NCBI GenBank assembly: GCA_963757335.1
Contig: CAVWRJ010000007.1
Span: forward strand, 1-64,000
Reading direction: 5' to 3'
From: DASQPA01 sp963757335
GTDB lineage: Bacteria; Acidobacteriota; Thermoanaerobaculia; Multivoradales; UBA5704
Length of the DNA stretch: 64,000 nt
Numbering within the stretch: position 1 is the first letter of the stretch; each line of letters opens with the position of its first letter. The notes under the pieces are model-generated. The model was not told where the DNA came from, did not search any database, and saw only the letters and a list, made by a program, of their open reading frames with translations. The translations under genes were made by a program, and so were the position numbers. Of this stretch, positions 1 to 9,900 are shown piece after piece.

Positions 1-38
1 CCGCCACCCCCCTGGCCCCAAGCTGAACCGCCGTTCTG

Positions 39-44
39 TATAAT
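39..44 (+). promoter_or_regulatory. candidate -10 element
   Basis: TATAAT stands out in very GC-rich sequence, preceded directly by TG. No good -35 hexamer is seen at the usual distance. It would give the citrate-synthase-like gene a leader of about 110 nt. Confidence 0.35.
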
Positions 45-161
45 TCGTCCTGCAACAGGGTGGCGGTGGGGGTGGAGGCGGCGCGTACCCTCTCCCTGGT
101 CCAGCATCGAACGATGCCTGGCATTCCTCCCCGGAAGCCTGCCTCAAGGAGACGAAACCAG

Positions 162-1730
162 ATGACGGACACCATTGCCCAGGTCGGGACGCGAGCCGCA
201 ATCCGGCGCATGCTCTCCGAACTGCCCGAGGCTTCCCCCTTTGCGCCGACCGCGGAGGCCCTGAAGCGGGCCAACGAGCTGGGGGAGAAGTCGATCGCGG
301 CGACCCTCCAGCGGTTCCTGTCGATGCCGCAGTCGACCATGATCCTCGCCAACCCCTCGCTCTACCAGCTGCCGGTCGACTGCCACGGGTCGCAGGTCAA
401 GCTCGACATCCGGAGCTTCTCGATCCGCGGCATCGTCTCCGAGCACGAGATCGTGCGCGGCACGGTCTCCCCGGTCGAGGTGATCTTCGCCGGTCTCTTC
501 GGCCGCCGGCCCGACAAGCCGGAGAGCCCGACCGGCACGGGGATCGACGAGGCCGCGGTCCTCGCCTGCCAGATCGACCGCGCCTTCGATCGCGCCGCGG
601 CCCGCCTGGTGGGGCCGGTGACCGAGCTCGTCGCCCGCTACCCCGGCCCCGGTCCGGAGGTCGCCGTCCAGTACTTCTCGGCCCTCCGCAAGGCCAAGCG
701 CAGGCTCTGCGGTCTTTCCGACCGCGGCTTGAACGACGAGCGCCGGCCGGGGGCGCTCCTCGCCGAGATGATCCGGACCCACATGGAGAACGTCGCCCTG
801 GGCGGCATCTCCATGTATGCCAACAGCCTGCTCGCGGTGCGCCCCGAGCTCTCCGCCGCCGATCTGGCCCGGGAGACCGCCGGTTTCATCGCCGCCGAGC
901 GCCGGCGGGCCGGGGGCGGCCGGAACGCCTTCGAGATCAGCTACGGCCTGCTCCTCGGCCGCAGCCCCTCCGCCGTCGAGTGCCGCATCCTGGAGCAGAT
1001 GGGAGCGATCCAGATCCATCACGGCTCGGCCGGCTCGAACATGGTGGCGCGCTACCTGGCGACCCTCCACGCCGGCTCGGTGTCGGACTTTTTCGTCGCC
1101 TCCCAGATGGTGATGGACAGCGCCCGGCACTTCGGGGCCATCCACGACATGACGGCCTTCATCAAGCGGCTGGAGCCGCTCGACCCCGCGGCGCGCGACG
1201 CGGAGATCCGGCACGGGGTGCTGGGCGGCGGGCTCCCCACCTTCGGCCATCCCGAGATCACCGCCGCCGGGCGGAGCGGGGAGGTCGAGCAGGACCCGCG
1301 GCCGGCGATCTACGTCACCCCTCTCTTCGCCGCCCTCGACCGCGGCGAGCTCACGCTCACCCCCCACCAGCGGGAGCGGCTGGGGATCATCCAGCGGATC
1401 TACCAGATCGCCTTCGTCTCGGGCGTCGTCAAGAAAGAGGGACAGGAGCCGCTCCGGCTCACCCCCAACACCGACTTCGGGGCCTGGAGCGTCCAGGAGG
1501 CGCTCGGCATCCGCGATCCCGACCGCACCTTCCTCACCTACATCTTCCGCGGCTTCGGCTGGACCATGGATGCCCGGGAGCAGCTCCTCCAGAAGATCAT
1601 CCGGCCGGTGATCGCCCCCGACCCGCGGATCGTGCCCAAGGCCTCGGACGACACCACCATCCCCGATCTCGTGGGGCGTTTCCACGCGCGTCTGACCGCG
1701 GGCGAGCCGGCGTTCGGGCCGCAGGAGTAG
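162..1730 (+). CDS. citrate synthase family protein (divergent)
   Basis: Predicted citrate-synthase-fold enzyme of 522 residues. Family members condense acetyl-CoA or propionyl-CoA with oxaloacetate, or cleave the product. The second half shows the superfamily landmarks: an HHGSAGSNMVARYLATLHAG segment matching the usual H..N.ST..aR stretch, HFGAIHD at the position of the HGGA loop, a GHPE segment in place of GHRVY, and a downstream DPRP supplying the likely catalytic Asp. All three catalytic positions (His, His, Asp) therefore look plausible. The N-terminal ~120 residues are extra compared with a 380-430 residue synthase. The start at 162 is chosen because AAGGAG lies 10 nt upstream; the open frame runs further 5' without an RBS. 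The gene stands alone and converges on the Rpn-like gene. True substrate is uncertain because the HGGA and GHRVY motifs are altered. Confidence 0.7.
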   Translation: MTDTIAQVGTRAAIRRMLSELPEASPFAPTAEALKRANELGEKSIAATLQRFLSMPQSTMILANPSLYQLPVDCHGSQVKLDIRSFSIRGIVSEHEIVRGTVSPVEVIFAGLFGRRPDKPESPTGTGIDEAAVLACQIDRAFDRAAARLVGPVTELVARYPGPGPEVAVQYFSALRKAKRRLCGLSDRGLNDERRPGALLAEMIRTHMENVALGGISMYANSLLAVRPELSAADLARETAGFIAAERRRAGGGRNAFEISYGLLLGRSPSAVECRILEQMGAIQIHHGSAGSNMVARYLATLHAGSVSDFFVASQMVMDSARHFGAIHDMTAFIKRLEPLDPAARDAEIRHGVLGGGLPTFGHPEITAAGRSGEVEQDPRPAIYVTPLFAALDRGELTLTPHQRERLGIIQRIYQIAFVSGVVKKEGQEPLRLTPNTDFGAWSVQEALGIRDPDRTFLTYIFRGFGWTMDAREQLLQKIIRPVIAPDPRIVPKASDDTTIPDLVGRFHARLTAGEPAFGPQE

Positions 1731-1781
1731 GGGAAGGCCCCGACCGCCGACCCCACAGGGGCCGGCAGCCGGGCCGGGATT

Positions 1782-2771
1782 TCACTCGAACACTTCGTCG
1801 AGAGTCGGGGCGGAGAGGGCCCGCTCGCCCCAGGCGAGGAGGCGCTCGACCTCGGCGCCGGCGAGGCGGGAGCGATCGGTGGCGTCCAGGGGGCCGAAAC
1901 GGTGGTCGAGGAGCCGGGCGAGGAGCTCGGCCGCGCCCTGGCGCCGCCCCTGCTCTCGCAACGGGTGGGTCCAGGCCGCCACCGCCTCGCGGAGGAGGGG
2001 CGTCACCTCCTCGCTGTCGCCGATGTTGCCGAGGCCGGCCGGGAAGCCCAGGCCGGCGAAGCGGCGGGGGAGGAGCCAGTCGCGCAGATAGCGGGCGAAG
2101 GCCCGGCGCAGATCGGCCAGGGGACCGGTCAGCGGCCCGGGGAGGAGGGCGGTCAGGCGCGCCACTCCGCGGTCCAGGTCGGCGAGGCTCCGGCTGCGCT
2201 CGAGGGCGAAGAGCAGGGCCGCCAGGTTCCCCGCCTCCGGCCGCTCCGGCATTTCCAAGCGTTCCGGGATCGGCTCGCGCCGGACGTCCAGGACAAGGGG
2301 GGAGAGGCGGGGGAGCGCGCGCTCCAGGCCGTGGGGAACGGGCTCGAAGAGGTCGGCCAGTTGGCGGGGGACCGACCACAGCGGCTCGCCATAGTAGAGG
2401 ACGAGCGGCACCACCCCGGGGAGGCGCCCGGAGCGCGGCAGCCCCCCCTCCCGGGCGAGGTTCAGGAGGAGCGTGGCGATGCCGCCGGCGAGGCGGAGCG
2501 GGAGCGTGCGGTCGACCTCGGACGCCAGGGCGAGGACGAGGTGGATCCAGGTCCTGCCGCCCTGGAAGCGCAGGCGCCAGGCGAGCTCCCGCCCGGGGCT
2601 CCCTCCGGTCCCTGGCGAGGGTTCGAGGGTGGCGAAATTGAGCCGCCCGACCCAGGGCTCGCGGACGAAGCCCGAGAAGAGGTCGCGGACCATCCGCGGG
2701 TGGGTGAAGAGGGAACGGAAGCTGCTGTCGTCGGCGGCGCCTGCGGGATGAAACCGGTCGTCGTTGGCCAT
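1782..2771 (-). CDS. Rpn/YhgA-type PD-(D/E)XK family protein, degenerate core
   Basis: 329-residue protein resembling the Rpn (recombination-promoting nuclease, YhgA-like) family, formerly called putative transposases. The N-terminus (SFRSLFTHPRMVRDLFSGFV) and the arrangement WRLRF...DRTLPLRL...VPLVLYYG follow the family. The C-terminal ~60 residues (LLDHRFGPLDATD...TLDEVFE) match the DUF4351 tail commonly fused to it. The active-site stretch usually written LLEHQS reads LALASE here, and the Asp before the first core strand is not evident, so nuclease activity is doubtful. The start at 2771 has AAAGGAGG just upstream; a longer frame extends to 2948. It is a single gene, convergent with the citrate-synthase-like gene. 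Confidence 0.75.
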   Translation of the reverse strand: MANDDRFHPAGAADDSSFRSLFTHPRMVRDLFSGFVREPWVGRLNFATLEPSPGTGGSPGRELAWRLRFQGGRTWIHLVLALASEVDRTLPLRLAGGIATLLLNLAREGGLPRSGRLPGVVPLVLYYGEPLWSVPRQLADLFEPVPHGLERALPRLSPLVLDVRREPIPERLEMPERPEAGNLAALLFALERSRSLADLDRGVARLTALLPGPLTGPLADLRRAFARYLRDWLLPRRFAGLGFPAGLGNIGDSEEVTPLLREAVAAWTHPLREQGRRQGAAELLARLLDHRFGPLDATDRSRLAGAEVERLLAWGERALSAPTLDEVFE

Positions 2772-3017
2772 GTGGCCCTCCTTTGATGGGGAGGGACGTA
2801 AAAACCCTCTGAGATCTTGCAGACCGGTTTTTGGGGCCGATTGGAGGAGTGATTCCAGGGAGCCCCGGAAAGACTCGGGGCCCCTTCGGCGTTCCAGAGA
2901 GGGGAAGGCGCGCAACCTCGATCGGAGATCCGCGTACACAGTCACCATGAGAAGGACCGCACGGACCTGGCTGCCGCCCGAGAATGGGCGGCGCGGCGCG
3001 CGGCGGGGGGAGGTAGG

Positions 3018-4244
3018 ATGAAAAAGAAAATTCTCTGGGTGCTCTTAGTCGTCGCCGTGGCGGTCTCGCTCGGCGGTTGGGCGATCGCCCGCCGGGACGG
3101 CAAGGGTACCGAGGTGCAGGTGGGGAAGGTCGGGCGCGAGGACATCCAGGCCAAGGTGACCGCCAACGGCAAGGTCCAGGCGCAGAAGAAGGTCGACATC
3201 TCGGCGACCATCCCCGGGCAGATCACCCATCTGGCCGTCAAGGAGGGGGACGTCGTCAAGCGCGGGCAGTTCCTGCTCCAGATCGACCCGGTCAACTCGC
3301 GCTCGGTTGTCCGCAGCACCGAGTCGTCTATGCAGGCCCTCCGCCAGGACCTGGAGACCGCCCGCACCAACCTGGCCCAGGCGAAAGCCGACTACCAGCG
3401 CGCCAAGGGCAACCACGACGCGAAGATCATCTCGGACGCCGACTACCAGCGCGCCGCGACCACCTTCGCGGCGGCGCAGGCGGCGGTCAGCGGGGCGGAG
3501 CAGCGGGTGGCCCAGGCCGGCGCCACCCTGGAGGGGGTGCGCGACGCGCTCTCCAAAACTACCATCCACTCGCCGATCGACGGCGTCGTCACCGCCAAGC
3601 GGGTGGAGGAGGGGGAGGTGGCGGTGATCGGGGTGCAGAACAGCCCCGGCACGGTTCTCTTGACCATCTCCGACATGTCGGTGGTCGAGACCGAGATGGA
3701 CGTCGACGAGACCTCGATCCCCGGGGTCAAGCTCGGCCAGGCGGCCCGGGTGCGGATCGACGCCTATCCCAACCAGACCTTCGACGGGGTGGTGACCGAG
3801 GTGGGGAGCAGCCCCATCGTCAGCACCGGCACCGGCACCGAGGCGATCAAGTTCAAGGTCAAGGTGCGGATCGTCAACCCGCCGGTCGACGTCAAGCCAG
3901 GCCTCTCCGCCCAGGCCGACATCCTGACCGGCGCCCGCGCCAATGCCCTGGTCGTCCCCATCCAGGCGCTGGTCCTCCGCGATGCCGACAAGAAGCCGGG
4001 GGAGACCGTGCGGACGAGCGCCCCGCGGGAGGTCGAGGGGGTCTACCTGATGGAGAACGGCAAGGCCCGTTTCGTGCCGATCAAGACCGGTCTCCAGGGC
4101 GAGCTCGCGGTGGAGGTGGTCTCCGGCCTACAGGGGGGAGAGACCCTCATCACGGGGTCGTTCAAGGCTCTCCGCACGTTGAAGCCCGGCGACCCGGTCA
4201 AGCTCGAGAAGCCGAAGACGGGCGAGGAGCGGCCGGCGGCCTGA
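3018..4244 (+). CDS. MacA/HlyD-type periplasmic adaptor subunit
   Basis: 408-residue membrane-fusion (adaptor) protein that links an inner-membrane ABC or RND pump to an outer-membrane channel. One N-terminal membrane anchor (residues ~5-22) is followed by a biotinyl-lipoyl half-domain (IPGQITHLAVKEGDVVKRGQ), a coiled-coil hairpin (~95-165), the second lipoyl half (TTIHSPIDGVVTAKRVEEGE), a beta-barrel domain and a membrane-proximal domain. The start has GGGGAGG 6-8 nt upstream. It is first in a three-gene operon with two MacB-like permeases; the next ATG lies 3 nt after the stop. Export substrate cannot be told. Confidence 0.9.
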   Translation: MKKKILWVLLVVAVAVSLGGWAIARRDGKGTEVQVGKVGREDIQAKVTANGKVQAQKKVDISATIPGQITHLAVKEGDVVKRGQFLLQIDPVNSRSVVRSTESSMQALRQDLETARTNLAQAKADYQRAKGNHDAKIISDADYQRAATTFAAAQAAVSGAEQRVAQAGATLEGVRDALSKTTIHSPIDGVVTAKRVEEGEVAVIGVQNSPGTVLLTISDMSVVETEMDVDETSIPGVKLGQAARVRIDAYPNQTFDGVVTEVGSSPIVSTGTGTEAIKFKVKVRIVNPPVDVKPGLSAQADILTGARANALVVPIQALVLRDADKKPGETVRTSAPREVEGVYLMENGKARFVPIKTGLQGELAVEVVSGLQGGETLITGSFKALRTLKPGDPVKLEKPKTGEERPAA

Positions 4245-4247
4245 GCC

Positions 4248-5468
4248 ATGGACTGGGGAGAGCTCTTAAGCGAGTCGCTCCGCGCCATCCGGGCGAATGC
4301 CCTGCGGAGCTTCCTCACCCTCCTGGGGATCATCATCGGGGTGGCGACCCTGGTCTCCGTCGTCTCGGTGATCGGGGGTCTCAACCTCTATGTGCGGGAC
4401 AAGGTCTTCGCCCTCTCCCCGGACGTCTTCGTCGTCAACCGCTTCGGCATCCTCTTCTCGCGGGAGGAGTTCTTCAACGCCCTGAAGCGCCCCGCGCTCA
4501 GCTGGGACGACTACGACCGGCTGTCGACGCTCCTCACCAAGGCGGCGGGGGTGGGGGCGGCGGTGCAGGGGCGGCGGCCGGTGAGCTTCAGGGACCACCG
4601 CCTCTCCGACGTCAACCTCCACGGCACGACCGCCAATTTCGGCCGGATGCTCAACCTGGACGTCGCCGAAGGGCGCTATTTCGGGGATAGCGAGGCCCAC
4701 ACCGCCCAGGCGGTGGCGGTGATCGGCGCCGACGTCAAGGAGGAGCTCTTCCCGCAGCTCGACCCGCTGGGACGGACCGTCCTCGTCGGCGGGCTCCCCT
4801 TCAGGGTCGTCGGCCTTCTCGCCAAGCAGGGCAAGTCCCTGGGCCAGAGCCGCGACAACGAGGTCTACCTCCCCATCCAAACCTTCCGCCACAACTTCGG
4901 CAGCCGCGACTCGCTCGACCTCATGATCCAGGCGCGGGGCGGGGTGGCCGGGGTGGACGATGCGGCCGACGAGGTGCGCTCGGTGCTCCGGGCGCTGCGC
5001 CATACCAGCTTCCACGCCCCCGACCCCTTCGGCATCATCACCGCCGAAAACCTGCAGACCCTCTGGCGCCAGATCTCGGCCGCCGCCTTCATCCTCACCA
5101 TCCTCATCGCCTCGGTGTCTCTGGGGGTGGGGGGGATCGTCATCATGAACATCATGCTCGTGGCGGTCGTCGAGCGCACCCGGGAGATCGGCGTCCGCCT
5201 GGCGGTGGGGGCGAGGAAGGCGGACATCCGCCGTCAGTTCCTCCTCGAAGCGGCCCTCCTCTCGCTCGCCGGCGGCCTCGCCGGGGTGCTCCTCGCAGGC
5301 GCCGCGGCGGCGGGGGTCAAGACCTTCCTCAACTTCCCGGTGGCGCTCACCCCGGGGATCGTCCTCCTCGGCCTCACCCTCTCGGCCCTGGTCGGCATCT
5401 CGGCCGGCTACTGGCCGGCGCGGAGCGCCTCGAACCTCCCCGTCGTCGACGCTCTCCGGGCCGAATGA
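4248..5468 (+). CDS. MacB-like ABC transporter permease (FtsX fold)
   Basis: 406-residue permease with one N-terminal TM helix (LRSFLTLLGIIIGVATLVSV), a periplasmic MacB-type domain of about 230 residues, and three C-terminal TM helices including the family signature GIVIMNIMLVAVVERTREIG. There is no fused nucleotide-binding domain, so it needs a separate ATPase, which is not in this operon. It would pair with the next gene as a heterodimer and dock the adaptor encoded upstream. It overlaps the following gene by 4 nt (ATGA), consistent with translational coupling and 1:1 production. Confidence 0.88.
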   Translation: MDWGELLSESLRAIRANALRSFLTLLGIIIGVATLVSVVSVIGGLNLYVRDKVFALSPDVFVVNRFGILFSREEFFNALKRPALSWDDYDRLSTLLTKAAGVGAAVQGRRPVSFRDHRLSDVNLHGTTANFGRMLNLDVAEGRYFGDSEAHTAQAVAVIGADVKEELFPQLDPLGRTVLVGGLPFRVVGLLAKQGKSLGQSRDNEVYLPIQTFRHNFGSRDSLDLMIQARGGVAGVDDAADEVRSVLRALRHTSFHAPDPFGIITAENLQTLWRQISAAAFILTILIASVSLGVGGIVIMNIMLVAVVERTREIGVRLAVGARKADIRRQFLLEAALLSLAGGLAGVLLAGAAAAGVKTFLNFPVALTPGIVLLGLTLSALVGISAGYWPARSASNLPVVDALRAE

Positions 5469-6757
5469 TGTTCCAGGCAACCCCTTCGCCCCCGCCCGCC
5501 CCGCGCCGCCTGCGCCTCGCCTGGCTGGAGAACGTCCGCTTCGCCCTGGGCTCCATGCGGGCTCAGAAGCTGCGCAGCTTCCTCACCATCCTGGGGGTGG
5601 TCGCCGGGGTGGCGACGGTGATCATGATGGTGAGCTTCGTCGCCGGCTTCAACAATGCCATCACCGACGCCTTCGCGAGCTTCGGCACCCATCTCGTGCA
5701 GTTCCAGAAGTTCGAGCCCCGCTTCGGCGACGGCGAGACGCCGGAGGAGGAGCGCAAGCGCCGCAATCTGGAGGTCGAGGACGCCCAGGCCCTGAAGCGC
5801 TTGGCGACCCTGGCCGCCGCGGTCTCGCCGGAGCGCTACGTCTTCCGCTCGGTGGACGTCAAGGCGGGCAAGGCGGTCGCCAACAGCCCGGTCATCGTCG
5901 GCGTTACCCCCGACTACTCGCCGGCCAACAACCAGTTCGTCCAGGACGGGCGCTTCTTGACCGACAACGACCTGCGGCACGCCGCCCGGGTTGCCGTCAT
6001 CTCGACCGACGTGGCGGACGCCCTCTATCCCAACCGCGATCCCATCGACCAGCCGATCACGGTCGACGGCCAGAGCTTCCGGGTGGTCGGCCTGTTCGTC
6101 AAGAAGGGATCGTTTTTAGGCGGTAGCCTCGACAACTTCGTCGTCATGCCGCTCTCGACCTTCGACGGCATGTTCCCCGAGGTCAAGAACGGCAGCGGCG
6201 ACAGCCTGCACATCGCGACCATCCCGCGGCGGCCGGAGGATTTCACGGCCTTGATCGCCCAGGAGACCGCGATCCTCCGCATCCGGAGAAAGCTCCACGC
6301 CAACCAGGACAACGACTTCGCCGTCTTCACGAGCGACGGTCAGCTGCAGAACTTCCAGCAGATCACCGGCGGCGTCGCGGCGGTGATGGTGCTGATCGCC
6401 GGCATCGCTCTTCTGGTGGGCGGGGTTGGGGTGATGAACATCATGCTCGTCAACGTCACCCAGCGGACCCGCGAGATCGGCCTCCGGAAGGCGCTCGGCG
6501 GGACCCGGCGGGACATCGCCGTCCAGTTCCTCGCCGAGGCGGTGACCCTGACCGGGGTGGGGGGAGGTCTGGGGATCGCCATCGGCCTCGGGGCGGCGCT
6601 CCTCGCCCGCCTCCTCTTCCATTTTCAGGCCGCCGCGCCTCTGTGGTCGGTGCTCCTCGGCTTCGGCGTCTCGACCACCGTCGGCCTCGTCTTCGGCCTC
6701 TGGCCGGCGCTCAAAGCGGCGCGCCAGGACCCCATCGAAGCGCTGCGCTACGAATAG
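5465..6757 (+). CDS. second MacB-like ABC transporter permease
   Basis: 430-residue paralogue of the preceding permease with the same layout: TM1 (KLRSFLTILGVVAGVATVIM), a large periplasmic domain and three C-terminal TM helices with GVGVMNIMLVNVTQRTREIG. It ends in a typical APALKAARQDPIEALRYE-like tail. It starts inside the stop of the upstream gene (two candidate ATGs, 5465 and 5468). It is the last gene of the efflux operon; no ATPase or outer-membrane channel follows, so the complete pump must recruit them from elsewhere. Whether it exports macrolides, lipoproteins or another cargo is not visible. Confidence 0.88.
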   Translation: MMFQATPSPPPAPRRLRLAWLENVRFALGSMRAQKLRSFLTILGVVAGVATVIMMVSFVAGFNNAITDAFASFGTHLVQFQKFEPRFGDGETPEEERKRRNLEVEDAQALKRLATLAAAVSPERYVFRSVDVKAGKAVANSPVIVGVTPDYSPANNQFVQDGRFLTDNDLRHAARVAVISTDVADALYPNRDPIDQPITVDGQSFRVVGLFVKKGSFLGGSLDNFVVMPLSTFDGMFPEVKNGSGDSLHIATIPRRPEDFTALIAQETAILRIRRKLHANQDNDFAVFTSDGQLQNFQQITGGVAAVMVLIAGIALLVGGVGVMNIMLVNVTQRTREIGLRKALGGTRRDIAVQFLAEAVTLTGVGGGLGIAIGLGAALLARLLFHFQAAAPLWSVLLGFGVSTTVGLVFGLWPALKAARQDPIEALRYE

Positions 6758-6951
6758 CTACTTCAGCATCTAAAGGGGGTTGGGGCCACGGCACGACTCC
6801 GCTTCCCTGTTTCCTGCCGCCCCTTTACATGGTACCCTTCCTTTCGATCTCTGTAGGTTGATCCTGCACGGCCGCCGGCTTCCGGCGTCGCCGGGCCACC
6901 CGTCCGCCAGGGGCCGTAGCAGGTTTGAGGCGGTTTATCAGGAGGCGCTGG

Positions 6952-9900
6952 ATGAGTTCGCTATACCCTGTCCGGTCGAGGCTCGCTGTCGGTCTACTAC
7001 TTCTCGCACTCGGCTCGACCGCGGCTGGCGTCGCCATCGCCGCCAATGTCGCCCATGTCGCCCATACCGCTGATACCGCTGCCAATACCGCCATTACAGC
7101 CAAGGCCACCTCTGGCGGGAAGGCCGCGAGCACCTCCAGCCCCCAGCGCGGGGTTCTCCCGAAGGTCGCCACGGTTCCGTCCCCGAGCGGGGCGGAGTCG
7201 TACTTCACGGTGTCGCCCTGCCGGGTCTTCGACAGCCGGTCGAGCGGGCCGGCGCTTCAGGCCGGCGTCGAGCGGACGATCCAAGTGGGGGGGAACTGCG
7301 GCGTGCCGTCCGGCGCCAGGGCCGTGATGTTCATCGTCTCGGAGGTCAATCCGACCACCAGCGGTTTCATCGAGATCTACCGCAGCGACATCGCGGCGCC
7401 CGGGGTCCCGGTGATCAACTTCGTGGCGGGTCTGACGCGCTCCAACAATGCCATCGTGCAGTTGGCGGCGGACGGCAGCCTCAAGGCCAAGCTCTCCACG
7501 GTCCCGACGGGGGGGAGCACCGACCTCGTCCTCGACGTGCACGGCTACTACTTGGACTCGGCCCCGGTCGCCAACGACGACAGCTACAGCACGCTCATGA
7601 ACACCGTCCTCACGGTGCCGGCGGCGACGGGCGTCCTCAGCAACGACACTGGCCCGAGCCTGGCGGCCACGGTCCAGACCAATGCGCCGACGAGCCAGGG
7701 CGGTACGGTGACCCTGAACGCCGACGGCAGCTTCACCTACACCCCGCCGACCGGCTTCGTCAGCCCCCCGAGCGACTCCTTCACCTACACGGTGACCAAC
7801 ACCGCCGGGACGGCCAATGGCACGGTGACGATCTCGGTCACCGACGTCAACGAGCCGCCGACCTTCACCAAGGGGGCGGACCAGACGGTGCTCGAGGACG
7901 CCGGGGCGCAGACGGTTGCCAACTGGGCGACCGGGATCACCCCCGGCCCCGCCTCCGAGTCCGGCCAGACGGTGAGCTTCCAGGTGACGGGCAACACCAA
8001 CGCCGCCCTGTTCTCGGTCGCTCCGGCGGTCTCGCCGACCGGCGACTTGACCTACACGCCGGCGCCCAACGCCAACGGCACGGCGGCGGTCACGATCGTC
8101 CTCAAGGACAATGGCGGCACGGCCAACGGCGGGGTCGACACCTCGGCGCCGCAGACCTTCAACATCACGGTCACGGCGGTCAACGACGCCCCGAGCTTCA
8201 CCAAGGGGGCGGACCAGAACGTGCTCGAGAACGCCGGGGCGCAGACGGTCGCCAACTGGGCGACGGCGATCTCGGCCGGTCCGGCGGACGAGTCGGGCCA
8301 GACGCTCGCCTTCCAGGTGACGGGGAACACCGCCCCGGCGCTCTTCGCGGCCGGTCCGGCGATCTCGTCCACCGGGACCCTCACCTACACCCCGGCGACC
8401 AACGCCTCGGGGACGGCGACGATCACCGTCGTGCTCAAGGACAACGGCGGTACGGCCAACGGCGGTGTCGATACCTCGGCCCCACAGACCTTCGTCATCG
8501 ACATCGGGCTCGTCAATCAGGCGCCGAGCTTCACCAAGGGCCCGGACGTGACGGTCCTCGAGGACGCCGTGCCGCAGACGGTCAACCCCTGGGCGACGGC
8601 GATCTCGCCCGGTCCGGCGAACGAGTCGGGCCAGACGGTCACCTTCCAGGTGACGGGGAACACCAACGCGGCCCTCTTCTCTGCCGCTCCGGCGGTGTCG
8701 CCCACGGGCGTCCTGACCTTCACCCCAGCCCCTAACGCCAATGGCACGGCGGCGGTGACGATCGTCCTCAAGGACAACGGCGGCACGGCGAACGGCGGGG
8801 CCGACACCTCGGCGCCGCAGACCTTCAACATCAACGTCACGGCGGTCAATGACGTGCCCTCCTTTACCAAGGGGGCAGATCAGACGGTGCTCGAGAACGC
8901 CGGGGCGCAGACCGTCGCCAACTGGGCGACGGCGATCTCGGCCGGTCCGGCGGACGAGTCGAGCCAGACTTTGACCTTCCAGGTGACGGGCAACACCAAC
9001 GCGGCGCTCTTCTCGGCCGGCCCGGCGATCTCGTCCACCGGTACCCTCACCTACACCCCGGCCACCAACGCCTCGGGGACGGCGACGATCACCGTCGTCT
9101 TGAAGGACAACGGCGGCACGGCGAACGGCGGGGTCGACACCTCGGCGCCGCAGACCTTCGTCATCGACGTCACCCTGGTCAACCAGGCCCCGAGCTTCAC
9201 CAAGGGTCCGGACGTGACGGTGCTCGAGGACGCCGGGGCGCACACGGTCAACCCCTGGGCGACGGCGATCTCCGCGGGCCCGGCGAACGAGTCGGGGCAG
9301 ACCTTGACCTTCCAGGTGACGGGCAATACCAACGCGGCGCTCTTCTCTGCCGGTCCGGCGATCTCGTCCACCGGCGTCCTGACCTTCACCCCGGCACCGA
9401 ACGCTTTCGGCACGGCGGCGGTGACGATCGTGCTCAAGGACAACGGCGGCACGGCGAACGGTGGCGCCGACACCTCGGCCCCGCAGACCTTCAACATCAA
9501 CATCACCGCGGTCAACGACGCTCCCAGCTTCACCAAGGGCCCGGATGTAAACATCGTCGAAAACGCCGGGGCGCAGACGATCAGCCCCTGGGCGACGGCG
9601 ATCTCCGCCGGTCCGGCGAACGAGTCCGGCCAGACGGTGCACTTCAACGTCACGGGCAACACCAACGCGGCCCTCTTCTCTGTCGCTCCGGCCGTCTCGC
9701 CCACGGGGGTCCTCACCTTCACGGCGGCGACCAACAACTTCGGCTCGGCGACGATCACCCTCACTCTCCAGGACGACGGCGGCACGGCGAACGGCGGGGT
9801 CGACACCTCGGCGCCGCAGACCTTCACCATCACGGTCGCCAACGTCAACCAGGCGCCCTCGTTCACCAAGGGTGCGGACCAGACGGTGCTCGAGAACTCC

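Noticed and set aside
144..1685. 513-codon minus-strand frame over the citrate-synthase-like gene
   Set aside because: No RBS, low-complexity Gly/Glu/Asp/Arg product; the plus strand shows real family motifs.
1731..1781. GGCCCC/GGGGCC inverted repeat between the first two genes
   Set aside because: Only 6 bp with a long loop and no T-run; too weak to call a terminator.
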